From Bacteroides sp. (GTDB taxonomy: Bacteria; Bacteroidota; Bacteroidia; Bacteroidales; Muribaculaceae), in NCBI GenBank assembly GCA_023666905.1, contig JAMPBC010000001.1, forward strand, positions 72,214 through 106,036: 33,823 nt of DNA. Reading direction: 5' to 3'. Shown piece after piece: positions 9,694-18,426 of the stretch. The position numbers were made by a program, and so were the translations under genes. The notes below the pieces were generated by a model. That model was not told the origin of the DNA. It made no database searches and worked only from the letters and a program-made list of their open reading frames with translations. Position 1 is the stretch's first letter. The number at the start of each line of letters is the position of its first letter.

Positions 9694-10191
9694 TTAGTTT
9701 TGTTTTTCCATTTCATCAAGAAGCGTATCGACGAGTTTGGTCTGGGCCTTCTCGTCGGCCAATTCGTTGCGCACCACCTTTGAAGCAATGTCAAGAGCAA
9801 AGGCGCTGACCTCGTTGCGGAATTGCAATTCGGCTTCCTTGCGTTCCTGAGCAATGGCAACTTTTGCCGCATCCATCACCTTTTTAGCCTCGCCTTGAGC
9901 GGCAACACGGGCCTCCTCGATGATTTGAGATTTCATGCGGTCAGCTTCGCGCAACATATCAGCCTGCTGTCTACGCGCCTCGGCAACGTATTTTTCCGAT
10001 TCCTCTTTGGCATGGGCGAGCTGCTCCTTTGCTTCGCGGGCATACTCGACACCTTTGTCAATGAAATCGGCACGACTTTCCACTCCTTTGATTATGACGG
10101 GCCAACCCCATTTGTAAAGCACAAACAGGAGGATGGCGAACGACACAAACATCCAGAATACCAAGCCGAAATCAGGCGTGAACAGTTCCAT
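9694..10191 (-). CDS. atpF: F-type ATP synthase b subunit
   Basis: Peripheral-stalk subunit with one N-terminal membrane helix (FGLVFWMFVSFAILLFVLYKW, residues about 8-28) followed by a long charged helix rich in Ala, Glu, Lys and Arg that forms the coiled-coil stalk. It has 165 residues, normal for the family. The start lies 21 bases after the atpE stop. Only one b-type gene is present, so the stalk is probably a homodimer. Confidence 0.95.
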   Translation of the reverse strand: MELFTPDFGLVFWMFVSFAILLFVLYKWGWPVIIKGVESRADFIDKGVEYAREAKEQLAHAKEESEKYVAEARRQQADMLREADRMKSQIIEEARVAAQGEAKKVMDAAKVAIAQERKEAELQFRNEVSAFALDIASKVVRNELADEKAQTKLVDTLLDEMEKQN

Positions 10192-10212
10192 ACTGTAAGG
10201 TCAAGTGACGGA

Positions 10213-10482
<270 letters not shown>

Positions 10483-10519
10483 TTATAGTTTTATTTAATA
10501 AATACAAGTAAATGAGGTG

Positions 10520-11620
10520 TCAGGCCTGAGCCTTGACGGGTTCGCCATGAGGCTGTGCATGTTCTTCATGCCCTTTTTCGGTGCCGAACGATATGAACAG
10601 CGTGGAGAGCATGGTGAACACATAAGCCTGGATGAAGCTCACAAGGACATCAATCAACAACATGAAGATGGAGAAGAGGATTGACACCACTGTTGTGGCA
10701 CCGGTGACCACCGGCCCGAGTGAAGCAAAGATAAATATGAGAAGAGTGAGCACAATCACAATCATGTGGCCGCCCATCATGTTGGCGAACAAACGGACGG
10801 TAAGGGCCGCAGGCTTGGTGAACACACCGAAGAGCTCGATGATTGGCATGATTGGTATGGGGAACTTGAGCCATAGAGGCACATCAGGCCAGAAAATCTC
10901 CTTCCAATAGTGCTTGGTACCGAACAGATTGGTTGCCAAGAAGGTGAACACAGAGAGCACCAGTGTTACAGCAATATTACCGGTGAGGTTGGCTCCGCCG
11001 GGGAACACAACCATCAGTCCAAGCAGATTGAGGTAAAGAATGAAGAAGAACACCGTGAGCAGGAAGGGGGCAAACTTGGGAGAGCGGTCGCCAAGAGTGG
11101 GGCGGATAACACCATCGTAAATGAACACGATGAGAGCCTCGAGAGCACCGCGGATTTTGCGCGGCGCCTTGTACATTTCGCGCCTGTGCCATTTGGCCAC
11201 CGAGAACACTGACCAGATAACCAACAGACAAGCAATGAAAAGCTCGCAAACGTTTTTGGTTATGGAAATGTCCCATGGACGATAAACCGATCCATCGGCC
11301 AGCTGTTGAACCACTTTTCCTTTATAATCGCCATCCTTAGGGATGAAGAATGTGCAATCGCCATCCACATATTTTTGGCCGGAAGTGACTCTTGCCGATG
11401 AGAAACAGTGGAAACCGTCCTTGCCGAAGAGAATAACAGGAAGGGGAATGCGGTGATGATGATCAAAGGGCACTTCCCAACCATAGCCATCGCCAAGGTG
11501 TTCGAAAATAATATCCTTGGGCGACATTTTTTCTTCATCGGCCGAAGTTGACGCGAAAGCTGCCGGAGCCGTAATCACGACTGCCAACAGACACATAAAG
11601 ACCTTTAAAAACTTGTTCAT
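10520..11620 (-). CDS. atpB: F-type ATP synthase a subunit with signal peptide
   Basis: Membrane stator subunit that conducts protons past the c-ring. I chose the ATG at 11620 (366 residues), not the TTG seven codons upstream, because MNKFLKVFMCLLAV begins a clear signal peptide ending near APAAFAS. An extramembrane N-terminal domain of about 100 residues follows. The C-terminal part has about six helices and the essential arginine helix (RLFANMMGGHMIVIV). A signal peptide and long N-terminal domain are, to my knowledge, usual for AtpB of this phylum. It starts 8 bases after the atpC stop. Confidence 0.95.
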   Translation of the reverse strand: MNKFLKVFMCLLAVVITAPAAFASTSADEEKMSPKDIIFEHLGDGYGWEVPFDHHHRIPLPVILFGKDGFHCFSSARVTSGQKYVDGDCTFFIPKDGDYKGKVVQQLADGSVYRPWDISITKNVCELFIACLLVIWSVFSVAKWHRREMYKAPRKIRGALEALIVFIYDGVIRPTLGDRSPKFAPFLLTVFFFILYLNLLGLMVVFPGGANLTGNIAVTLVLSVFTFLATNLFGTKHYWKEIFWPDVPLWLKFPIPIMPIIELFGVFTKPAALTVRLFANMMGGHMIVIVLTLLIFIFASLGPVVTGATTVVSILFSIFMLLIDVLVSFIQAYVFTMLSTLFISFGTEKGHEEHAQPHGEPVKAQA

Positions 11621-11628
11621 CACCACAA

Positions 11629-11865
11629 TCAATATAAGCAAACAGACACCACGTTATTATCCACATCCACAATGCCACCGTCAACGGGCTGCGTGAGCTC
11701 TTCGCCTGAAGGGGTTTTATAGAGTATTTCCCCGTTGGTGAGAGTTGAAACAAGCGAAGCATGGTTGTTGAGCACAGTGAAACTGCCGTTTGTGCCGGGA
11801 AGAGTAACCAAAGTCACTTCTCCCTCAAAAACAACATCTTCGGATGAGATTATTTTAAGTGTCAT
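11629..11865 (-). CDS. atpC: F-type ATP synthase epsilon subunit, short form
   Basis: Rotor subunit that binds gamma and the c-ring. Only 78 residues are present. They correspond to the N-terminal beta-sandwich (LKIISSEDVVFEGEV, LPGTNGSFTVLNNHASLVS). The C-terminal helical hairpin that inhibits ATP hydrolysis in the usual protein of about 135 residues is absent. Short epsilon subunits are common in this phylum as I recall, so this is probably not a truncation. The start is 75 bases after the atpD stop. Confidence 0.93.
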   Translation of the reverse strand: MTLKIISSEDVVFEGEVTLVTLPGTNGSFTVLNNHASLVSTLTNGEILYKTPSGEELTQPVDGGIVDVDNNVVSVCLY

Positions 11866-11940
11866 GTTATTGTGAAGCTTGGTGTTTATAAATGATTTAA
11901 TTGAGACAGGGGTAACCGATGCCTGGAGCCTGAGGCTTTA

Positions 11941-13476
<1,536 letters not shown>

Positions 13477-13484
13477 TTAAATTC

Positions 13485-14567
13485 TTAAAAATGGAAATTG
13501 TAAACAATAATGAGCACCATCAACACAAGGTTGAAAAGGTTGATTGGGAGGAGATACTTCCATTCAAGTGCAAGCATCTGGTCAATTCTCAAGCGGGGGA
13601 AAGTCCATTTGAACCAAATTATGATAAATGAGAGGAAAATGGCTTTACCAATGAACCAAACAACAGAGGGGATGTAGGCCATTATGTGGTTAAAGGTGTC
13701 CCAGCCGGGGAACTGCAGAGGCATCCATCCGCCAAGGAAAAGCAGAGTGGCCACCCCCGACACAATGAAGAGGTTCAGATATTCGGCCAGATAGAAGAAT
13801 CCGAAATGGATACCGGAATATTCGGTGTGGTAACCGGCGGTGAGCTCGCTTTCGGCCTCGGGAAGGTCAAACGGACCGCGGTTGGTTTCGGCCGTACCGG
13901 CAATCATGTACACAATGAAAGCGATTATGGCAGGAAGGTGGCCGGAGAATATGAACCAAAGGTTTTGCTGCTCCTCGACAATTTTCACCACATCCATTGT
14001 GCCGGCGAACGCTACCATTGTGAGCACCGACAAACCTATTGAAAGTTCGTAGCTAACCATTTGCGCGCCTGAACGCATGGCACCGATAAGAGTGAACTTA
14101 TTGTTACTTGACCAGCCTGCAAGCAGGATGCCAAGCACACCTATGGACGATACGGCGATAAGGAAGAAGATGCCGATGTTGAAGTTGATTATCTGCAATC
14201 CGTTACCCCAGGGGAGCACTGCAAAGGCAAGCATCGAGGCAATGATTACAAGATAGGGGGCAAGCGCGAAGAGGAACTTGTCGACATGGTTGAGCGTGAT
14301 GAGCTCCTTGATGAGCATTTTGAACATGTCGGCGAAACTTTGCAGCAAACCGAAGGGACCTACACGGTTCGGGCCGAGACGGCACTGGAATGCGGCACAG
14401 ACCTTGCGCTCATAATAGATATAGAAGAGAGCCAACAAAGCATAGACCAGAAGCAGAACCACACCAATGAGCACGCATTCCACGGTTGTAGCGAGCCAAT
14501 TGGGCATTCCGAGGGTGGATTCAAGGAAGTTGTCTATCCAGGCTGTCAGTAATGAAAAGTCAAACAT
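13485..14567 (-). CDS. nuoH: Complex I membrane subunit H
   Basis: Membrane subunit that forms the quinone-binding pocket with NuoB and NuoD. I chose the ATG at 14567 (360 residues, [15 protein letters not shown]) over a TTG 17 codons upstream. The upstream stretch is not hydrophobic and overlaps a likely promoter. Conserved features include the loop [36 protein letters not shown], and the acidic loop [20 protein letters not shown] near the quinone channel. The gap to nuoCD is 57 bases, the largest between genes in the nuoA-H part. Confidence 0.96.
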   Translation of the reverse strand: MFDFSLLTAWIDNFLESTLGMPNWLATTVECVLIGVVLLLVYALLALFYIYYERKVCAAFQCRLGPNRVGPFGLLQSFADMFKMLIKELITLNHVDKFLFALAPYLVIIASMLAFAVLPWGNGLQIINFNIGIFFLIAVSSIGVLGILLAGWSSNNKFTLIGAMRSGAQMVSYELSIGLSVLTMVAFAGTMDVVKIVEEQQNLWFIFSGHLPAIIAFIVYMIAGTAETNRGPFDLPEAESELTAGYHTEYSGIHFGFFYLAEYLNLFIVSGVATLLFLGGWMPLQFPGWDTFNHIMAYIPSVVWFIGKAIFLSFIIIWFKWTFPRLRIDQMLALEWKYLLPINLFNLVLMVLIIVYNFHF

Positions 14568-14588
14568 AAAGGGCTGAATTTTACTTAT

Positions 14589-14619
14589 GAAATGTAATTG
14601 ACAATTGGTTAGATGCAAA
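14589..14619 (-). promoter_or_regulatory. Possible internal promoter upstream of nuoH
   Basis: In the nuoCD-nuoH gap the minus strand reads TTTG (14619-14616), a 19-base spacer, then TACATTTC (14596-14589). This matches the Bacteroides-type consensus TTTG-N19..21-TAnnTTTG at every defined position except the last. The inferred transcript would start about 15 bases before the nuoH ATG and would carry nuoH, all atp genes and nuoI-N. No experimental support. Confidence 0.4.
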
Positions 14620-14624
14620 AGGGG

Positions 14625-16253
14625 TTAGCGGTCCATGTCGGGCACAATGTAATCAAGCGAGCCACCAATGGTGATTAGGTCGGCGATTTTGCTGCCACGG
14701 GTGAGGTGGTCAACCGACGCTGCTGCCGTCAGGCTCGGTGGAACGAGCTTCACACGATAGGGGGAAGTGCCGCCGTCGCTTTCAATGTACACGCCGAAGG
14801 TGCCGCGGCATCCCTCGACGGTGCGGAACCAGTGACCAACAGGAAGTTTGAGCACTTTGGGCACCTTCACGCAGTATTCGCCTTCAGGAATATTGTCAAT
14901 GAGTTGCTCGATTATTTTTGCGCTCTGCTCCATTTCCTCCATTCTCACTTTGAAGCGGGCCATGGAGTCGCCTTCGGTTTTCACCACCTGTTCGAAGTCA
15001 AGCTCGGAATATATACTGTAGGGATCGGTTTTACGCACGTCGCAGGCCCAGCCTGAAGCGCGGCCCGAAGGACCGGTAACAGACCAAGAGATGGCATCTT
15101 CGCGTGAAAGCACGCCAACACCAACCATGCGGTTTTCGGTAATCACGTTGCCGGTGAACAGCTTGTTGTATTCGCGGATGTTTTTGGGGAGCACGGCAAG
15201 AAGCGCTTTCACATCCTCTACGAAGTCGGGGGCAAGGTCCTGCATCACACCACCCACACATTCATAATTGAATGTCATTCGGGCGCCGCAGGTTTTCTCC
15301 ATGATGTCGAGAATCTGCTCGCGCACGCGGAGTGTATAGAAGAGCATGGTGGTTGCACCGAGGTCCATGCAGAAGGTTCCAATGAAGAGGCAGTGCGATG
15401 CAATGCGCGAAAGCTCGTCCATGAGAACGCGGATAACCTGTGCACGGCGTGAAATTTCAATACCGGCGGCCTGCTCGATGGTCATGCAGAGGCAGTGGTG
15501 ATAGTGATGACCCGAGAAGTAATCCATACGGTCCATGAAGTGGAGCGTTTGAGGATATGTGAGCTTCTCGCATATCTTCTCTATGCCGCGGTGGATGTAG
15601 CCCATGTACACGTCAATTTTCTTGATGATTTCGCCATCCACAGCAGTGCGGAAGCGCAACACGCCGTGAGTTGCGGGGTGCTGCGGGCCAATGTTCACCA
15701 CAAAATCATCGGGTTGGAAAATGCGCACTTCGCGTTTTTCCACCTTTCCGTCGGGGAGCTCCACGTACGTGTCGGTAAAGTCGGTTTGGCGTTCGCTTTC
15801 AACGGACACGGGATTGTTCTCCTCGCTCTCGTCAAAATCCTTGCGCAAGGGGAATCCTTTCCAGTCAATGTCAAGGAACAAACGGCGCATGTCCGGGTTG
15901 TTGATGAATACAATTCCGAAGAAGTCGTAAACCTCGCGTTCGAAAATGCCTGCAATGTGCCAAAGGTCGGCCACGCTGTGAAGCATGGGGTTTTCCACAT
16001 TGTCAGTGGTAACTTTAACCGAGATGTGGCGGTTTGTTTCGGTGGAGGTGAGATAGTATATGCAACCGAGCTTGTCCTTCCAGTCCATGCCCACAATGGT
16101 GACAAGGAAGTCGAACCGGAGCTCGGGATTATCGCGCAGTGTTTTGGCAAAATCGTGCCATTTTGCATCGGGCACGTTCACCAGCAGAATGTCGCCATCC
16201 TCATATATGAAATCGGGGAATAATTTGGCTATTGTTTCCTTAAGTTCTGCCAT
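14625..16253 (-). CDS. nuoCD: Complex I fused subunit C/D
   Basis: Peripheral-arm protein in which NuoC (about residues 1-150) is fused to NuoD (about 155-542). The NuoC part has LFLDIDWKGFPLRKDF. The NuoD part begins at the quinone-site signature (VNIGPQHPATHGVLR) and continues with YIHRGIEKICE and the typical NuoD C terminus (GSLDYIVPDMDR). The fusion is also known in enterobacteria and is usual in this phylum. The start follows the nuoB stop by 37 bases. Length, 542 residues, is slightly shorter than the E. coli fusion. Confidence 0.97.
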   Translation of the reverse strand: MAELKETIAKLFPDFIYEDGDILLVNVPDAKWHDFAKTLRDNPELRFDFLVTIVGMDWKDKLGCIYYLTSTETNRHISVKVTTDNVENPMLHSVADLWHIAGIFEREVYDFFGIVFINNPDMRRLFLDIDWKGFPLRKDFDESEENNPVSVESERQTDFTDTYVELPDGKVEKREVRIFQPDDFVVNIGPQHPATHGVLRFRTAVDGEIIKKIDVYMGYIHRGIEKICEKLTYPQTLHFMDRMDYFSGHHYHHCLCMTIEQAAGIEISRRAQVIRVLMDELSRIASHCLFIGTFCMDLGATTMLFYTLRVREQILDIMEKTCGARMTFNYECVGGVMQDLAPDFVEDVKALLAVLPKNIREYNKLFTGNVITENRMVGVGVLSREDAISWSVTGPSGRASGWACDVRKTDPYSIYSELDFEQVVKTEGDSMARFKVRMEEMEQSAKIIEQLIDNIPEGEYCVKVPKVLKLPVGHWFRTVEGCRGTFGVYIESDGGTSPYRVKLVPPSLTAAASVDHLTRGSKIADLITIGGSLDYIVPDMDR

Positions 16254-16290
16254 AGGTTTGTCAGAGTTATTCTATACTTACAAAATGGTA

Positions 16291-16899
16291 TCAATCATCA
16301 ACACCTTCAATGGGGTGTGCTTTGAGGAATTCTTCACGGTTCTCCTGCCGGTTAACGCCTCCGAAGAAACGCTCCACTTTCATTTTACGCGAAAGCTGCA
16401 TAATGGCATATATCATAGCTTCGGGGCGCGGAGGACAGCCGGGAAGAAAAACGTCGACGGGAACTATCTTGTCAATACCCATTACAACATGATAGGATTT
16501 CTTGAACGGGCCGCCGGAAACAGCACACGCGCCACATGCAATCACATATTTGGGTTCGGCGAGTTGGTCGTACAGACGGCGCATAACGGGAGCCATGCGT
16601 TTCACAATGGTTCCGGCCACCATCATAAAGTCGGCCTGACGGGGCGATGAACGGGCCACTTCCCATCCAAAACGGGCCATGTCATAGCGGGCAGCGCCAA
16701 GTGACACAAATTCAATTCCGCAGCAGCTTGTGGCAAATGTCAGAGGCCAAATGGAGTTGCTTCGACCCCAGTTTATAAGTTTATCGAACGAGCCGACAAT
16801 AACGTTTGTGCCATTAGCCTGCAGTTCCTTTACAAGATTTTCAATGTACTCATTGTCTTTCCATGCATCGTAAGGCATGCTTTTTGTTGTCACTTCCAT
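16291..16899 (-). CDS. nuoB: Complex I N2 iron-sulfur subunit B
   Basis: Holds the terminal [4Fe-4S] cluster N2 that reduces quinone. The tandem cysteines 59/60 (TSCCGIEF), Cys125 (GACAVSGGPF) and Cys155 (LPGCPPRPE) are the four expected ligands. Another cysteine, Cys122, lies three residues before Cys125. The 202-residue length is normal. The ATG at 16899 overlaps the end of nuoA by 10 bases. Confidence 0.97.
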   Translation of the reverse strand: MEVTTKSMPYDAWKDNEYIENLVKELQANGTNVIVGSFDKLINWGRSNSIWPLTFATSCCGIEFVSLGAARYDMARFGWEVARSSPRQADFMMVAGTIVKRMAPVMRRLYDQLAEPKYVIACGACAVSGGPFKKSYHVVMGIDKIVPVDVFLPGCPPRPEAMIYAIMQLSRKMKVERFFGGVNRQENREEFLKAHPIEGVDD

Positions 16900-17258
16900 T
16901 CAAGAGCTCCTTTCCGCCAAGCATAAACCAGCCCGAGCACTAATATTACGAAAAAAACAGCGATGCTGAGCAGTCCTGCACCTCCAAGGGTTCTGACTAT
17001 GGTGGCCCAAGGGAAAAGGAACACGCACTCGACATCGAACATCAAAAACAAAATGGCGAACAGATAATATCCCACCTTAAATTGCGCCATGCTTTCGCCG
17101 CGGGTCGGGATACCACATTCGTAAGCTTCGCCCTTCTGTACGTTGTAGGATTTGGGCGAGATGAGCCCGGCAAGCCACAGAGCCAACCCCACGAGGGCAA
17201 TACCCGTAACGGCGGCCGTGATTGCGAGTGTAGATGATAGGATTGTAAGTGATATCAT
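16890..17258 (-). CDS. nuoA: Complex I membrane subunit A
   Basis: Three-helix membrane subunit at the junction of the arms. I chose the ATG at 17258 (122 residues, MISLTILSSTLAITAAV), rather than a TTG 14 codons upstream, because it places the first helix right at the N terminus as in homologues. The conserved loop with the cysteine (YNVQKGEAYECGIPT) and the second-helix region FLMFDVECVFLFPWA are clear. It is the first gene of the cluster; its stop overlaps the nuoB start by 10 bases. Confidence 0.95.
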   Translation of the reverse strand: MISLTILSSTLAITAAVTGIALVGLALWLAGLISPKSYNVQKGEAYECGIPTRGESMAQFKVGYYLFAILFLMFDVECVFLFPWATIVRTLGGAGLLSIAVFFVILVLGLVYAWRKGALEWK

Positions 17259-17389
17259 ACTATTAATAGCAAATAATACTAATTTCAACGCATTAAGCAA
17301 CGGAAATCAGTCTGTCTCTCAGGCGATTGCGTGGCAAATGCAGGCCTTGGGAAACAATATGCTTTCCGTAGCAATGTGGTTTTACGCTG

Positions 17390-17397
17390 CAAATATA
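17390..17397 (-). promoter_or_regulatory. Possible -7 box of the nuoA promoter
   Basis: The minus strand reads TATATTTG at 17397-17390, matching the Bacteroides-type -7 consensus TAnnTTTG. No TTG element lies at the ideal 19-21 base spacing; the nearest are 16 and 24 bases away. The leader to the nuoA ATG would be about 125 bases. The 17259-17496 gap holds no other recognisable element, only a loose inverted repeat (17438-17446 / 17470-17478). Confidence 0.35.
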
Positions 17398-17496
17398 AGC
17401 AAAAAATGTTTAACAATCCCTCAATCCTTTCACATATTTTTGAAAATGTGCAATATGTTTTTCAGCAGGTTTTCAAAAGCTTTGTTTTGTCCCGTG

Positions 17497-18381
17497 CTAT
17501 TGGAGCGCGTTGAGGTCGGGTGGCAGATAGGCCTCGACCAGATACTGCTTTCCGTTAACGGTTATTTCAAATGTCAGGTCAAGTTGGTCGCGAAGATTTG
17601 CGGTTGCCGAAAGGTCGCCAAGTGAAACATCGGCGCCCGTTGATGCGACAACCTTGGATGAAGAAGTGGCTTGCATAGTATACCCCTCGGGGTCCAGACC
17701 CAGTTTCAAACCGGAAATATCCAAATCAACAAGCGATTCGCCGGAGCCTGCGAGTTCAAGCGATGCTACATGAATCGAGGCTGTGAAATTCCGCGGGTTG
17801 AAGCTGATGGCGTAAACCGGGTCGTAATAAATCATGTGCTGCACAACAGAATCCGGGTTGGACACGGTTGTGGTTCCAAAGGCCTCAACCCTATATGGAT
17901 AGGAGGTGACGCGGTAAAGATTGTCAACGGTGTACGATGCATAGAATCCGGCCGTTGGCTCGGGATTCAGTTCGTTTGACTCCGTGTAGATTATCACCAC
18001 ATCGGTCAGAGTGACATCGGCGCCGGGAGCGCCGTCGGAGTGGAGTTCGGCAGCTTCAATTATACGCCGCTTTTCATGCGAACCGGGTTCGTAGGTCCAC
18101 ACTATGTTTGAAAAAGTGATTATTTCGGGGGGCGATGAAGGCGATAACTGTATGTTATTGATTGTAAGCGTGGCATCACGTTTTTCATCATCGAAAGTTA
18201 TGTAATAGGACACACCTTCGGTTATAGAAGCCGAGCCCCTGGCACCACCCGCCGGCGCCACCACGTTGAACATCTCGGGGCTGTTGGCAATCACCAGATG
18301 CTTGAAAGGTTCGTCGCTGCCGCATCCCGCGAGGACACAACATAGAGTGATGAATAATATGCCGGGGCTGATGAACTTCAT
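17497..18381 (-). CDS. Lipoprotein of unknown function with two copies of one beta-rich domain
   Basis: No family is recognised. I chose the ATG at 18381 (294 residues) over a TTG four codons upstream. A signal peptide ends in the lipobox LAGC (Cys20), followed by GSDE, so the protein is probably acylated and outside the inner membrane. Residues about 59-171 and 190-292 align with each other. Matching elements in order are YYITF / YAISF, ATLTINNIQL / ASIHVASLEL, FSNI / ISGL, GADVTLTDV / GADVSLGDL, YRVEAF / YLVEAY. The two halves look like diverged tandem repeats of a beta-sandwich-like domain. The gene starts 45 bases after the stop of the TonB-dependent receptor, on the same strand, so a role as its surface or periplasmic partner is plausible but only inferred. 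Confidence 0.85.
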   Translation of the reverse strand: MKFISPGILFITLCCVLAGCGSDEPFKHLVIANSPEMFNVVAPAGGARGSASITEGVSYYITFDDEKRDATLTINNIQLSPSSPPEIITFSNIVWTYEPGSHEKRRIIEAAELHSDGAPGADVTLTDVVIIYTESNELNPEPTAGFYASYTVDNLYRVTSYPYRVEAFGTTTVSNPDSVVQHMIYYDPVYAISFNPRNFTASIHVASLELAGSGESLVDLDISGLKLGLDPEGYTMQATSSSKVVASTGADVSLGDLSATANLRDQLDLTFEITVNGKQYLVEAYLPPDLNALQ

Positions 18382-18426
18382 ATATTCTTTCAACCCGCGA
18401 ACAGCTAAAGTTGTTTTAGGAACCGG

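Noticed and set aside
10492-10504. AT-rich palindrome TATTTAATAAATA between atpB and atpE
   Set aside because: Could be an RNA-stability or cleavage element for the highly expressed c subunit, but such palindromes are frequent by chance in AT-rich gaps.
15495-16223. Plus-strand ORF of 242 codons opposite nuoCD
   Set aside because: Antisense shadow of nuoCD with low-complexity composition and no family resemblance.
17438-17478. Inverted repeat TTTTGAAAA / TTTTCAAAA after the lipoprotein gene, as a terminator
   Set aside because: AT-only pairing with a 23-base loop and no adjacent T-tract; too weak to call.
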